Positions 43,876-56,496 of a stretch of DNA of 64,000 nucleotides are shown here, piece by piece; positions within the stretch are counted from its first letter, which is position 1; each line of letters opens with the position of its first letter. The stretch lies in assembly GCA_963995505.1 (NCBI GenBank), contig OZ023198.1:5418558-5482557 (forward strand), given 5' to 3'. The notes beneath the pieces are model-generated. The model was given only the letters and a program-made list of their open reading frames with translations, ran no database searches and was not told the origin of the DNA. The DNA is from Hypericum androsaemum. Taxonomy: Eukaryota > Streptophyta > Magnoliopsida > Malpighiales > Hypericaceae. Position numbers and translations under genes: made by a program.

Positions 43876-45678
43876 AAGTATAAGTTCTTTGATAGTGTAA
43901 ACAAAAATTAATATAGATTTTTTTAACCTGAAACCTCCTTCAAGACAGTATCCAAGCAATTTCTCCAAGTTTTAGAGAAATTTTATGATGATCCCTATAT
44001 ATCAAGTCATTTGCTTACTTGGTATGGTCCAACAATTCAACTATTGCCAAGTGGATTTGAGAATAATTAATTAATTAGATGACTAGGATATGTAATTATG
44101 GTAATAAAATTAAGTCATTATTGTAGCATTGCTTAAAAAAAACTATTTCCTAAACAATAGAAATAAATCATAAATGAAAAGATACGTTGAAGTTTTGTTA
44201 TATTATAATTTTCTTAAGTACGTAAAAGATTTTAGTCTTAATTTTACGAAAAGTTACGGAAAAGGTTAAGAAAATAAAATCAAGTATTCTATTTTCATTT
44301 TAATTTCAAGAAGATAGAACCAAGTATAACTACTTAAAGTAAAGTGCCTGCTGGAAAACTTGCAAACTAATATAAAATTATTAAAAAAAACTATTGAAGA
44401 AAATCAAGTATTCTATTTTAATTTTAATGATTAAAAATAATTATTCTTCCATCTCTTAAACCTTAAGATGAAAAGGCCTTCTGTCACACGATATATTACA
44501 AGCGCAAATATTCATCCTCCGGTCTCAAATTTATGAAAAAATTACTAATGTAGTTCTTCCTGTTCATAATATTATTTTGTAGTGTGTGGAGTTTTGAAAA
44601 ACTTATAATTTCACTTTCTTCTTGAGTGCATAACTATTGTCATCAGCTAATTTATTATTTTTTAATCACAAAATTTTTTTTTATACTCATCAAAAAACAT
44701 AGATCGGTCAATTTATTATAACTAATTGCTATATTGGTTTGCAAGTTTCTCAGTGCATTAGGAAGAATTTAAATTAAATAGAATACTTGCTTTTCTTTTT
44801 ATTAACTTTAAATTTTCATAAAATTAAAATTAAAATATTTTACATAACTTTTCTCGACTAAGGAAAAATAAAAACTTGAACATAGAATACTTTGTTTCCA
44901 TAATTACATATATTTTAGTCATCTAATTAATTAATTTATCCTAAATCTACTTGGCTTATTGTGGATTGGTGGATGCAAACCAAATCACGAAATGACTTTG
45001 TATCGAAGAATCACCATCAAATTTCTTCACTTACTACCTATATGTCCTTGCACTAACTTACCACTTCGTACCAACAATAATGTATCAATTAGTAAAGAAG
45101 TTATTTTAATTTATCAAGAGATCTTAAGTTTAAATTCTAAAAAATTTTGTTAAATATTTATTAAAATAATTTTGTTACCAACCAAAAATTAGACCCATGT
45201 TTATACCAAAATAATGTATCCAATGTGTTAACTGATAAGGTATGTATTAACTGTTAATGTATGTGTTCATACATCCTCACATATATGAGATATATGGATA
45301 AGGTATGTCTATCGGTAGGGGTCTTCTCGGGTAGGGGCAGGTTAGAATGTTATAGAATTAGGTTAGAATGTGTTCATTTTGGTTGTATTTTTCTGTTTAC
45401 GTTTTTCTTTAATAAAGTTTTTAATTATAAAAAAGATATATTCTCACACATAAAATAACTTATCCAACGAGGGGTTGGATTGGGTCTGGAGGAGGTCCAT
45501 TCCGAACAGTTTGGAGTGAAAGACACTCGGGGGCTTTTTTGCAAAATGCTAAAATACTGGGACTAAAATGAACAAAATCTGCACGAGGCTAGGGATCTCC
45601 TCCATACCGGTATCGATAACTGGGCATGCCGCTTTGTCATGACCACAGGCCAGCTGTCGTAAACGCTGGCCAGTATCA
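43876..45678. other. Non-coding left flank of the unit 2 inverted repeat, including a foldback copy
   Basis: It matches 12331-14230 of unit 1. The foldback element occupies about 43975-45030. Unlike unit 1, no right-arm copy of this block exists in unit 2. No gene is seen. Confidence 0.5.
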
Positions 45679-46169
45679 ATAACGGGGCATGCTAGTATCA
45701 TAACTGGGACTTGCCATTTTCAGAACTGGAAATTGCCATTATCAGCTCCTTCAGTCCAAATGGTCTAGAATAATCCCCTTCACTCTGGACCCAATCCACT
45801 GCCATCCAACGATGTCTATAAAATTGATTTAAACACAATGTCGCTTGCAAGAATAATTTTTGAATTCACTCATAAGTTTCTGTCAATTCCTCTTTGCCTG
45901 TGCCTGGTTGTGTTGGGCAAAATATCTTTTGGTTTGTGATGTATATATTTTATTTTGACAATCAATCTATTAACGGTGTGTCGTCAGTATTGAACGTCCA
46001 AGAAGAGTATGGTGTCCAGTATAGGTACTAGACAATGGGAAGAGTGTGTAAATAACATTAATATTAATAAAAAAGGTTTAGATGATGGTAATTAATGAGT
46101 TTGGTAAAGAAAACCAAATAAGCTTGATTTATTTTTAATGTCTTTTTATAACATCTCATATTACGAGTA

Positions 46170-46497
46170 AAGGATCCCGGCATAGTTATTTTTAATGTAT
46201 GCCATGATTATTTCCTACATAGTTTCTTCTTCTCGAGCATCACCCTTATCTCCACTGCCCTTGTATCGGTATCGACTAGAGCAGTACATGAAGTAGACAC
46301 CATTGTGAGATCTCAACCCAGCTATGAGATAGTAATAATACTCTAACCTCCCATAAATGATCTTGATAAGCAAGCCATGAACATAGCATACAACCCCAAT
46401 GGAGCTAGAGAAGAGCGCATTGGCAATATTGGTCATGCGCTGTGGGGGGACTCCATGTTAAATAACTCAAGCTACCCGATAACGTAAAATGCCTCGA
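46170..46497 (-). pseudogene. NPF transporter C-terminal fragment, left arm, unit 2
   Basis: The minus-strand frame 46215-46436 gives MTNIANALFSSSIGV, GLLIKIIYGRLEYYYYLIAG and YCSSRYRYKGSG. This is the last transmembrane region and the C-terminus of an NRT1/PTR protein. The rest of the gene is missing. Confidence 0.7.
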
Positions 46498-46539
46498 ACA
46501 TCCCCAATATGACAAGCTAGGGGGACAGCTAGAAGACGG

Positions 46540-46865
46540 TCGAGGTATTTTACATTATCGGGCAGCTTGAGTTATTTAACATGGAGTTCCCCCACAGTGC
46601 ATGACCAATATTGACAATGCGCTCTTCTTTAGCTCCATTGGGGTTGTAAGCTATGTTCATGGCTTGCTTATCAAGATCCTTTATGGGAGGTTAGAGTACT
46701 ATTACTATCTCATAGCTGGGTTGAGATCTCACAATGGTGTCTACTTCATGTACTGCTCTAGTCGATACCGATACAAGGGCAGTGGAGATAAGGGTGATGC
46801 TCGAGAAGAAGAAACTACGTAGGAAATAGTCATGGCATACATTGAAAATAATTACGCTAGGATCC
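46540..46865 (+). pseudogene. NPF transporter C-terminal fragment, right arm, unit 2
   Basis: This is the mirror of the left arm. The frame 46601-46822 gives MTNIDNALFFSSIGV, GLLIKILYGRLEYYYYLIAG and YCSSRYRYKGSG. It is a fragment only, with no promoter or N-terminal half. Confidence 0.7.
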
Positions 46866-47467
46866 TTTACTCGTAATATGAGATGTTATAAAAAGACAAT
46901 AAAAATAAATCAAGTTTATTTAGTTTTCTTTACCAAACTTATTAATTACCATCATCTAAACCTTTTTTAGTAATATTAATATTATTTACACACTCTTCCC
47001 ATTGTCTAGTACCTATATTGGACACCATACTCTTCTTGGACGTTCAATACTGATGACACACTGTGAATACATTGATTGTCAAAATAAAATATATACACTA
47101 CCAACCAAAAGTTATTTTGCCTAATACAACTAGGCACAGGCAGAGAGGAATTGACAGAAACTTATGAGTGAATTCAAAAAATTATTCTTGCAAGCGACTT
47201 TACGTTTAAATCAATTTTATATACGATATAGATATCGTTGGATGGCAGTTGATTGGGTCTAGAGTGAAGGAGCTAATTCTGGACCGTTTGAACTGAACGG
47301 GCCAATAATGGCAAGTCTCAGTTCTGAAAATGGCAAGTCTCGGTTACAATACTGCCATGCCCCGTTATTTTCTATTGAATGTCCAAATGCAACGAACTAT
47401 TTTCTCAAAGAAATTATTTTAACCAAAACAAACAGAACCTTAGTCGGATGCAAATGGACAAACAACT

Positions 47468-47974
47468 CTAGACTGTGAAGAGATTTCTACAGACAGGAAA
47501 AGAGTACCTGGTGCTGATCAATCTTTTCACAGGCACCCTTGCCGTCGTTGTCTCGATCAGGACACCGCGGTATGTGACGACGCGGGCTCCATTCTCGATG
47601 ATGTTCTCGTTGGCGAATCCGTTCGTGGCGGAATCAATCTCCTTGAAGGAAAACCTCCTCACCCTCTACGCATCGGAGTAGCGAGCCGCGTGCTCGTTGT
47701 TCGGGTCATTGTCGAGCGGGATGAGCTGGACACGATGGTCACATAGCTTTGCAATGTTCATCTCAATCTCGGTTATCCGACGGGACAGCAGCTTCCTGTC
47801 CGATGAGGAAGGGCAACTTAGGTCATTGGAAGGATCATTCTTAGACAACCGAGAGACGGGGTCGAACGGTTTGAATCTCCGGCGACAGAGGCGGATGATC
47901 GAGAGGACGAGGAGGACGATTGAGAATTTTGTGAATTGGATTTTTCTTATAACCCAATCTCTGTTGATATACAC
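47468..47974 (-). pseudogene. Receptor-like kinase pseudogene, N-terminal and N-lobe half, unit 2
   Basis: Minus strand from ATG 47974: membrane segment (FSIVLLVLSIIRL), basic RLCRRRFKPF, juxtamembrane region, a TAG after YSDA, then MRRFSFKEIDSATNGFANE and ENGARVVTYRGVLIET, VPVKRLIS. It keeps the segment deleted in unit 1. The stop and the degraded glycine loop (ENGARVVTYRG) show it is not functional. Confidence 0.75.
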
Positions 47975-48241
47975 ATATTTATACTAATCTAATTAAAACT
48001 GAATGACTAAAAGCTAGGAACCGCGTTTGATGTGGTTGTTACAAATACTTAGCTTACAAGGATCAAAAGATCCAAAAAGAATGCGATGGAGAGAGTCTAG
48101 CGCCATGGCAATAGGGTGAGTGGAGCGATAGGTGGAAGCATCTGGTGGAGACGTGTGCCGGGAAGTATCTGTTGAAGACCGAGTCCTCCAAGGCATGATT
48201 ATATATAAAAAAATTTATACAACTAAGAAAAAAATCTTACC
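47975..48241. other. RLK upstream flank, unit 2
   Basis: It matches 20246-20480 of unit 1, up to the site of the MITE. No gene is visible; the frame 48014-48196 (minus) matches one in unit 1 but has no recognisable domain. Confidence 0.4.
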
Positions 48242-48628
48242 GGGACCAGATTTGGTCCTGGAAGCCAAATCCAGCACGGTGCTGGAGAATTTTTATTGAA
48301 GGACACGCGGGGACTATTTTGCAAAAATGCAGAAATACGGAGGTACAAAATAAAAAAAGTCCACAACCATTGAATCATAACTAGGTAAACCATTGAATCA
48401 TAACTGAGTAAACCATTGAATCGTAACTGAGTAAACCATTGAATCGTAACTGGGTAACTGGGACGGACCCCGATTTATCCGGGACGGGAAAAAATAGACC
48501 ATTGAATCATAACTAGGTAGACCATTGAATCATAATTACATGAACCATTGAATCATAACTAAATCAACCATTGAACCGTCCAGGACGGTCCTGGCTAAAT
48601 TTGGCCTTCCAGAACCAAATATGCTCCC
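48242..48628. mobile_element. MULE-type MITE, 387 bp, with internal minisatellite and 10-bp target duplication, unit 2 only
   Basis: The left end GGGACCAGATTTGGTCCTGG and the reverse-complemented right end GGGAGCATATTTGGTTCTGG are inverted repeats over about 35 bp. It is flanked by AAATCTTACC at 48232-48241 and 48629-48638; unit 1 shows the single empty copy at 20471-20480. The interior has about seven copies of a unit like ACCATTGAATCATAACT, spaced about 22-24 bp. A 10-bp duplication fits a Mutator-like element. Confidence 0.85.
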
Positions 48629-48638
48629 AAATCTTACC

Positions 48639-49781
48639 TCCCCCTCCCTCTCTTCCCTCCCTCGTGAAGCCTTTTAGTTTTTCTAATTTTTTATTTAATT
48701 TTTATGTTATTTATAATTTTTTTATATTTTTCGATATAGTGGGGGATCAAAATCAAAGTTTAAAAAAAATTTAGTGCGAATAGTGCTCAAATCAGTCGAA
48801 CTACTTATCAGACATGTTAACGTACCAAGTTTAAGGATTACCTGAGTGACCTTATGAACTACCAAAAATTAGATCGAACAGAGTAGTTCGAACAAATTTT
48901 CAGCCCGAAAATTTCCGGTTAGTAAGGTCTCCACCCCAGCTGAGGGATAAAATGGATATGTGATGCGTGGGAAAAATAAAAGGAGAACAAGGAAAGGGTG
49001 GCCATGTGTAAAAAAAGTAAATATAATGGTGACAAAGTAATAATGGACATATTAAATAATAATAGAGGGGGATTAATATATACTTTTTTATTTAAAAAAT
49101 TTCTGGTCCGAACGACAATTCGGCCGGTCGAATATGTTGACCGAGAGGTCGGAAGAAATCACAGATCGCTCTCCAAGAATTTATATTATTTTGTTGCCCG
49201 TGAGAGTTTGTACTCGAATAATATTGTTTTCAAGATTTTCTACGGAAATTTTCCAGAAATAAAAATGTATTGTATTTATATTTAAGTTGTTCATGATGCA
49301 ACATTGTTTAGTGAAGTATTTTATAAGATTCATGGTGAAGTTTTTTTGTTTAATATCATGATTATCATCGTCAACATCCAATTACTAGAAGTAGAGTTAA
49401 TCTGAAACAATTCATTATCATTTCGATCTAGGTGTTTGCTGAATTTTGGATCATAATATGTTGGATCGTTATATGTAATAAATTAACTTTCTCTACAAAT
49501 TCTGCAAATTTAAAAAAAAATTTAATGCTAAAAAAATTAATTCACATTTGGTAGTTCATAATTCATAATCGAATTCGTCTTTAGATGAATCGAATATAGT
49601 TTACGATTTTGATAAATTTAAATTCGTATTTGATTCGAATTTGAATAATAGTCAAATCTATCTCTCGGTTCTTGATTGGTTCTGCGGGGCAAGTTGAAGT
49701 CAATCCTGGTTTTATTCGAAATTGCTAATTTATTCCTCGTGGTATCATGCAATTATCATCCAAGTGTGTGACTGAAACCAA
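48639..49781. other. Intergenic, unit 2, repeat-rich
   Basis: It matches 20481-21620 of unit 1. No gene is seen; the conserved frame 48998-49285 has no domain and its copy in unit 1 is conserved only to the same degree as surrounding non-coding DNA. Confidence 0.45.
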
Positions 49782-49792
49782 ATTTGCAATTT

Positions 49793-51015
49793 TTTAAAAA
49801 CTAAATGGTGAAACTTTATTAATAAAAAAAAAATACAGCAGGGTGAGAAAAGAGACAAAGAAAAATGAAAGATCTTACGATTCCAAGGCCTAAACGGGCA
49901 ATTATACCTGCTGCTATATCAAGTAATTCCATCTAAGCTAACCCACAAGGGAGGATGCTACATAAACCAGTAACTAGCATTTCCCAATAGACCATCTTCT
50001 TCAACTTGGACCGCGTGAGCAGACATGTCTGGATAGCCGTTATCGCACATATCCATATCATCCGCCCACTTAGACTTTGCTTTCTTCCCAAATGTCTTCA
50101 TGAGTGTCAAAGCTTTATCATCTATGTCTGAAACCGCCTCCATATCATTGCCAAACTCACCCGGGAACAGCAAAGGAGGGCATGGAAACCCAGCATTTGC
50201 CCAATCAGGTGGGACACCAAGAACGCTGTTACCCAGGCATGGAATATTGGGAGGCAGGGCAGAACCGCACCTCAGAGAAGGTGAAATGGGTCGAAACATT
50301 GACTTCGGGATGCCAAAAGTAGCCGCCCATCTTGCTCTTTCGGAATCACCTGAAAAAGAAGCTTTCGAGCTAGTAGCAGAGGAGGTATCCGTGCCCGGAA
50401 TCCCGAACCTTTGGACTTTCTCGAATCCATTTTCGAGGCAGCAACCTTAGCGATCTGCTGACTTGTACCATTAGCTTGCGAAACTGGAGTCAACAGTTCT
50501 GTGACAATAGGACTATACATTTGCCATGTACTCAGAGTGGCATCCAAAGTCTCCTCAATATGCATATCACGTACAGGCGTGCTTTCGGTATCCGATTCCT
50601 CAAACAAGCTGAACAAATCATAATCAAATTCTGCCTCCGTATTGAAGACACCTTTCTCCTGTTCCTAAAGCGCATTGTACATAGCCTCGCGGAGTGCCTG
50701 TTTCCCAATTTCCGAAACTACCAGCTTCGGGACAACGCCCACTCGCTGAACCCGATCATCATCAGTTGTTACGCCAAACTCAGGTGTGCTAAGAATCTGA
50801 ACATCAATATATTGGACACCTTCCGTAACCGTAACCAAGGCCAAAGAGTCATACAAGGGCTGATTAGTTTGGCAAAACAAAGTTGCCTCCTTCTCGAAAG
50901 AGTTAGTAGCATCCAAAGCAGCCCTCCGAACTTGTTGCTCTCCAAATTCGGTCATGGACTCGTCAGGAGAGCAAGAGGCACGCGATGACATTTCTAAACC
51001 AGAATTAACAATCAT
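49793..51015 (-). pseudogene. Processed pseudogene of an unrecognised gene, unit 2 copy
   Basis: It is flanked by ATTTGCAATTT at 49782-49792 and 51016-51026. Intronless, minus strand, ATG 51015 to a 3' UTR with AATAAA near 49820. The frames 50665-51015 and 50272-50616 are in the same phase, separated by a TAG after YNAL (plus-strand CTA near 50667). A 28-bp deletion near 50402 between AATCCC repeats shifts the frame to 49958-50299. Composition is acidic and Ser-rich with no known domain that I can name. The empty site is at about 37498 and 58035. Confidence 0.65.
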
Positions 51016-51026
51016 ATTTGCAATTT

Positions 51027-52148
51027 GATATCATATTTTTGGTACTATCCTCCATCCTTAGAGAGTCACCGTGACATCAACAAAAATTAAGATATTTAAC
51101 ATTTTCTGGTCTATTATATTTATGATAAATGGATTAATAACTTATTTATCTCTAGTGATCCTGTGTTTTTTAAATTGGTAAATGTATATCTTTATGTTCT
51201 TTCTGCTCGGTTGGATTAATAGGTTGGATTGGTTGGTTGAAAGTCAAACCTAGTTGATAAAATATGAAAACGTGAATCAATTGGTTTTTTGTGTGTGGTG
51301 GGTAAGAGGAAACTAAGTTTTGGGATGGAGAGGAAACTAAGAGTTGGCTCCCACTAATATAATATATAGCTTTTCTTTCGCAATCTTATTAGGTGTAGCC
51401 ATTTCAAACATTATAGTGTGGCAAAGGTGGTGCGCGCCGGTGGTTTCTTAGCTTATTTTTCTACGTTGTCCTTTACTCTGATCTTTATGCAGTAGTAGGT
51501 ATCTTTCTCATTTAGCGTGGCATGTTGAGAAAACTCTTAGCTAATTTTTACGCGATATTATACTAAATAAATAAGGTCAAGTTTCAATTTAGTATAATTT
51601 TTTTTATAAATTATAAACTGCAGTTAGTATCCCCAGAAATTAAGCTGATTTTTCAGCCCTACAAACCCCCTCCTAAATAGTTGTTGATTGCGTCTCACCA
51701 TTTATTAAAAATCTTAGATTTATTTAAGAAGCTCTTAAGTTCAATTTTACGAGTGTAAAAGGTATTAACGGAGAGAATCATCTCATATATAAATTTTTAA
51801 TCTTATAATTTGACAAAATTAATCAAACAGTATGTGGTCTAGCGGCACAAAAAAATATGATTTGATGAAATTCAAACCCTGACAAAATATAATTATTGGT
51901 ATAAAAAATTCACATTTAAAAGAAAATGAAAAAATTAATCCCGCCATTTAATGTAATATAATTTTCAAGGGGATTGAAATTCAACGAGAAATGAGGCCAA
52001 TGTGAAAATCTCTCTTTCCTCCTCCACCTACTTGCAAATGGAAGGGCCCACCCTCACGCCAAAAGAAAAGACACTGAATATTTTTTGTTTATTTCAAGAA
52101 ATAAAAAAGACAAATATCCGGTAGTCGCTAATCTCTTTTATGGAACAA
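51027..52148. other. Intergenic between units 2 and 3, no gene
   Basis: It matches 30545-31960 but lacks the MITE. It includes the SINE-like relic near 51835-51890. No coding frame has support. Confidence 0.45.
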
Positions 52149-52157
52149 GGAACGGTA

Positions 52158-52637
52158 GTCGATATCCACCTGAAGTTAACAAACTCAAAGTGAACGTGGT
52201 TGCCACTTTCACACGATGCGGGGTTGGCTCTTGCTATCAAGGATCATGATGGTTGCCTTATTGGGGTCGAAACTGAGATTTTAGCCATTGATATGGCTTT
52301 GAAGTACATCCACACCCACTTCCCCCTCCAGGACGTTCGGCTAGAATCTGATTGCAAAGGGGTTGTTGACTTCCTTAATTTTGTGTCTTCTGATGTTGAT
52401 TGGCTTATTGAATTACATGCCATGGAAGTCCAGACATTACTTTTGAGTTTACCTTTGTGTAAGGTTACTTTTGTTCCTAGGCTAGCTAACCAAGTCATGG
52501 ATTGGTTACCTTCTAACGCTAGACTAGGTACCTCTCTTGAGGATGTATTATCTAACCCTCCTCATGAACTTGAGGAGCTTCTCTTGTTTGATTCTAAAGA
52601 TTAATGAAAGTTCTAGTTTTTAACCCTTTAAAAAAAA
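52158..52637 (+). mobile_element. Truncated LINE fragment with RNase H domain, before NLR of unit 3
   Basis: This is the same insertion as 31970-32460. Flanks are GGAACGGTA at 52149-52157 and GAACGGTA (one G lost) at 52638-52645. The frame from 52200 is open to 52604 (DHDGCLIGVETEILAID, LESDCKGVVDFLNF, VPRLANQVMDWL), without the two stops seen in unit 2. An 11-bp deletion just upstream removes the first catalytic Asp (NVDAS) of the RNase H fold. Confidence 0.75.
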
Positions 52638-52651
52638 GAACGGTATTGGAT

Positions 52652-55600
52652 ATGGAGGCCGTGGCTGATTTTGCCTTGTCCACTAATCTGGAGACTTTGC
52701 TTGGTCCAATCAAAAGGCACATCGGTTACGCTTTTGGGTTCAGGAGCAAGGTCAACGCACTCAGCGATGAGACCAGGAAGCTGAATCTGGAAAGAGAGAG
52801 CTTGCGGAGTTCTATTGTAGATGCACGAAGACGAGGGGAAGTGGTAGAGGCCTATGTCCTTGACTGGCACATCTGTTATCCGCAATGGAGGGGAGGAAGC
52901 ACAGAGGAGTTGCTCTCTCAATTTGAAGAGCCGATACCGGATCGGCAAGAAGATTATGAAAGGAGAGTCAGGTGTATTACTATGGCCACATAAAATGTAT
53001 AAAGTAGATTGAGGTAGAAAATTATAATCAACTTGTTTGGTAAAATAGTAGATTAAGTTGTTATTAAATAAAAAATTTAATCAAACATGTATAATCCACT
53101 AATTAAATCTGTTATTTGACAACATATGTTGCCAAAGAAATTGTTTAATCTACTATTTCCTATCTCCTGAAATGAATATACTAGGTATTTTCAGCTATCC
53201 ACTATTTGCTGCCCAATCTAATTCAACTAATTGTTTCATGAATTTGTTTTGATTATGATTTACTTTGTATTGATTCGTTTTATGTTTCTGTTTGAATGTC
53301 AGGTATCGTTCAAATACTCGCTGAAAAGGACAGACTTGGTACTAATATATATCCCACCGTCCTGAACTGCAGCAAATTGTAAGGTCGCCTGTGGAAGGCT
53401 ACGAGGCTGAATCAAGGACTAGGATTCTAGATTAAGTGATGGCTGCACTGTTGGATCCTAATGTTTCCATGGTTGGGGTGTATGGCATGGGTGGTATTGG
53501 AAAGACCACATTGGCAAAAGAGGTTTACTGTCAAGCTACACGAGACAATTCATATGATAAGGTTGTCATAGGAGAGGTGACTGCAATACCGGAGATCAAT
53601 AAGATTCAAGATGAGGTTGCATAATTTGTCATCGGATCCAAGTTGCAGGAGAACACCGTTTCAGCTAAGCTAGTAGGCTGAAACAGAGCTTGTGGAGATC
53701 TTGAGTGAGAACAAACAAATTCTAATTGTTCTTGACGACTTGTGGAGTAAGCTAAACCTCGATGAAGTGGGAATCCCTACATGGAATGACAGCAAAGGTG
53801 CAAGATATTGATAACGTCTAGAAGATTGGATTTATTGTTCGACATGGGTCAAAAAGTAATTTTTGTCTTCAGATTCTATCTGAGGAAGAGTCTAGAAGTT
53901 TGTTTGAGAAGAAAGTGACTGTGGTTAGGGACCGCAGAATTGCTGAGGAGATATTAATCAGATGTGCTGAATTTCCGTTTTTGATAGTCACAGTTGCGGG
54001 GCTACTAAAAAATGAGGATTCAGACTTAGATGCTTGGAAATATGCGTTAATACAACTATCCAAATTCGGCAATGAAGAAATAGAAAGAAAAGTGTACTCC
54101 ATTTTGGAAATAAGCTACGATCGGTCAAGTTAATTTTCTTGCTCTTAAGTATCTGTGGTCGGTCAAGTTCTACATTGATGGATTTGTTACGATATAGCTT
54201 GGGTCTAGGTTTGTTCAAGAATTACACTATATGCGAGGCGAGAAGACACTTGGAGACATTGATTGGTAACCTAAAAGCTTTTAGTCTTTTGGATGTTGAT
54301 GAACAAGGCGGTGTAAAAATGCATGAGATTGTTCGGGATGTTGCTATCTGGATAGCATGTAGGAAAGAAAATGCTTTCATAAATAAAGATGACAATGTGT
54401 TGACAGAGTGGCCAAATAAAGGTGACATTAACAGCTGCACCAAAATTTATATATCCTATAGCAACATCCATCAGCTTCCTGGAGATTTGGGATGCCCAGA
54501 TGTTGAGTTACTAATATTCTTCTCCAGAAAAAAATCAATCAATATCCTAAATTCAGCTTTTCATGGAACTCGACACATTCACTTCGATGGGTTGAAATTT
54601 TCTTCTATTCCTGGATAATTGTACTCCCTCAAAAATCTTCATACGTTATGTCTGAAACACTGTCATCTTCTAAATTTGGCCACCATCGAAGAGTTGGAGA
54701 AATTGGAGATCCTTAGTTTTCGTGGATCAGATCTGGAAGAATTGCCAAGTGGGGTAGGCTCGTTAGCTCGACTAAAGTTGTTGGATTTTAGCAAATGTCG
54801 CAAGCTCAGCTTCATCCCAGTAAATGTCATATCGAAGGTGACCTCATTAGAAGAATTACTTATGAGGAAGAGCTTTGAGAATTGGGATACTGTAGATCAA
54901 ACCGGAAGAAGTAATGCAAGACTTTCAGAGCTGGAATGTTTGCATCAACTTGCATCTTTGGATATATTTGTCCCGAATGCCGAGGCATTCTCAAAATATT
55001 CCTTCTCAATGAGCTTGGAAAAATATCATATACTAATAGGAAGAGGATGGTTCTCGTGGGACTTCGATCTTGACCATAGAATAACAAAGTCAATGAAAGT
55101 GGATTTCAACACAAGCATTGATCTACTCGAAAAGGCTAGAAAGATGTTGAAGGAATCTGAAGATGTATATCTATGGAATATCAATGGAGTGACAAATCTT
55201 TCAGATAGTTTTGGTAGCAAATTGAAGACTCTCCGCGTCGCAGATTCACCTACACTCCTACAAATTGTTGACTGGGGGACATCTGTATGTTTTCTTGTCC
55301 TCGAGGCCTTGGTGTTAGAGAGGCTGAAAAGAGTGATGACAATATGTCAAGGTATGCCAGCATCACAATCTTTCGCGGAATTGAAGAAACTCAATCTCTC
55401 CTTTTGCCATAAATTGAAGAGTCTCTTCTCTGATTCTGCGGTCCCAAGCCTTCCCCAATTGGAGACCATAGATATAAGCTACTGCGATGAAATGGAAGCA
55501 CTTATTGTAGAGGAAACCGCATCCACCACGATTACGCCGATTACGCCGTCTCATCCTCTATAGGCTAGCCCAACTTAAGTGTCTTCTGAGACCGCATCCA

Positions 55601-56336
55601 CCACGGCTACCTGAATGCCTTTTTTCAATGAAAAGGTTTTCAGCTTATCCCTATTTCATTCATGTAGTAGAAGTTTCTTTGGACTTGAAAACAGAGTGAA
55701 TTTCTCGATGAACTCGTGGAGAACTTTACGCATTAATTTTAATTAGGATATTATGTGACAACTTTTGTATCGTCATTCTTACGGGTTGGACTCCCTAGCT
55801 TGGAAGAATTGACGCTCTCTTCAATTGTCGACATTGAAATGATTTGGTGTAACCAAGCATCAAGTGCATTTGGCCTACTAAATAAATTGACAATTAACAG
55901 TTGCAAAAAGTTACAGAGAGTTTTCTCAGATTCAAACGGAGAATCCTTTAGTAGTTTCCACAAGCTGGAGTCACTAAATATTTCTTATTGTGGGAGTTTG
56001 GAAAAATTATTTCCAGTTGTCACTGCGAGAACCCTTTCAGAGCTCAAAAAGTCTTAAGTGTGTAGAAATGTCATAAACTGAAAGATATCGTAGCAAGGGA
56101 AGAATTCACGAACGGTCTCCCAATCAAATTTTTCCTCAAACTTACGTCCTTGGCTCTTCTGGAATTGCGAGCATTAAGAAGCTTCTATATCCATTTGGTT
56201 ACACTTCCAAATGGCCGAACTTGGAAAGTGTGGAGATACGTGCGTTGCCCGAAAGCGAGAGGCTTCTGGTCATGTGGTGAACAGGAAAGTCCTCAAGGGG
56301 TTGACCAAACTCATATCTCTAATCAAGAAAAGGTAC
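52652..56336 (+). pseudogene. CC-NB-ARC-LRR pseudogene, unit 3
   Basis: This is a near-copy of the unit 2 pseudogene but keeps the P-loop (53436-53624 frame: GVYGMGGIGKTTLAKEV). It carries stops before the NB-ARC (TAA near 53434) and after DEVA (near 53622), the shared coiled-coil frameshift (52604-52993 frame), and a TAA splitting the LRR region after SSIPG (54616-54618). The LRR frame 54619-55563 ends in a scrambled stretch (ETASTTITPITPSHPL) caused by local sequence replacement. The GG in place of the splice acceptor AG is shared (near 55784). The last exon breaks after LKKS. Confidence 0.85.
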
Positions 56337-56496
56337 GACAGATAGTCTATATATATATCAATCTATATCTTTCTTATGAATGCCTTTTTTTTCAAATTTC
56401 AATGCTTATTTCTTTTCTTTTTTCTTGAAACCCAAAACACTTTTTTGTTAAATTTTTTCATTTAAGTTTCCTACTATAAGCCTCACCATAAAACCA

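Larger units (their letters stand above)
45679..47368. repeat. Inverted repeat with NPF transporter ends, unit 2, 42-bp loop
   Basis: Left arm 45679-46497 and right arm 46540-47368 are inverse copies, judged by eye as highly similar, with a 42-bp spacer. The right arm ends abruptly at the RLK sequence (CTATTGAATGTCC). Compared with unit 1 the NPF arms are cut down from about 1350 bp to about 320 bp on each side of the centre, so the palindrome centre has been deleted. Confidence 0.85.

Noticed and set aside
48360..48570. CRISPR-like array from regular repeats
   Set aside because: The repeats are imperfect, nearly contiguous and inside a MITE; the context is a plant nucleus.
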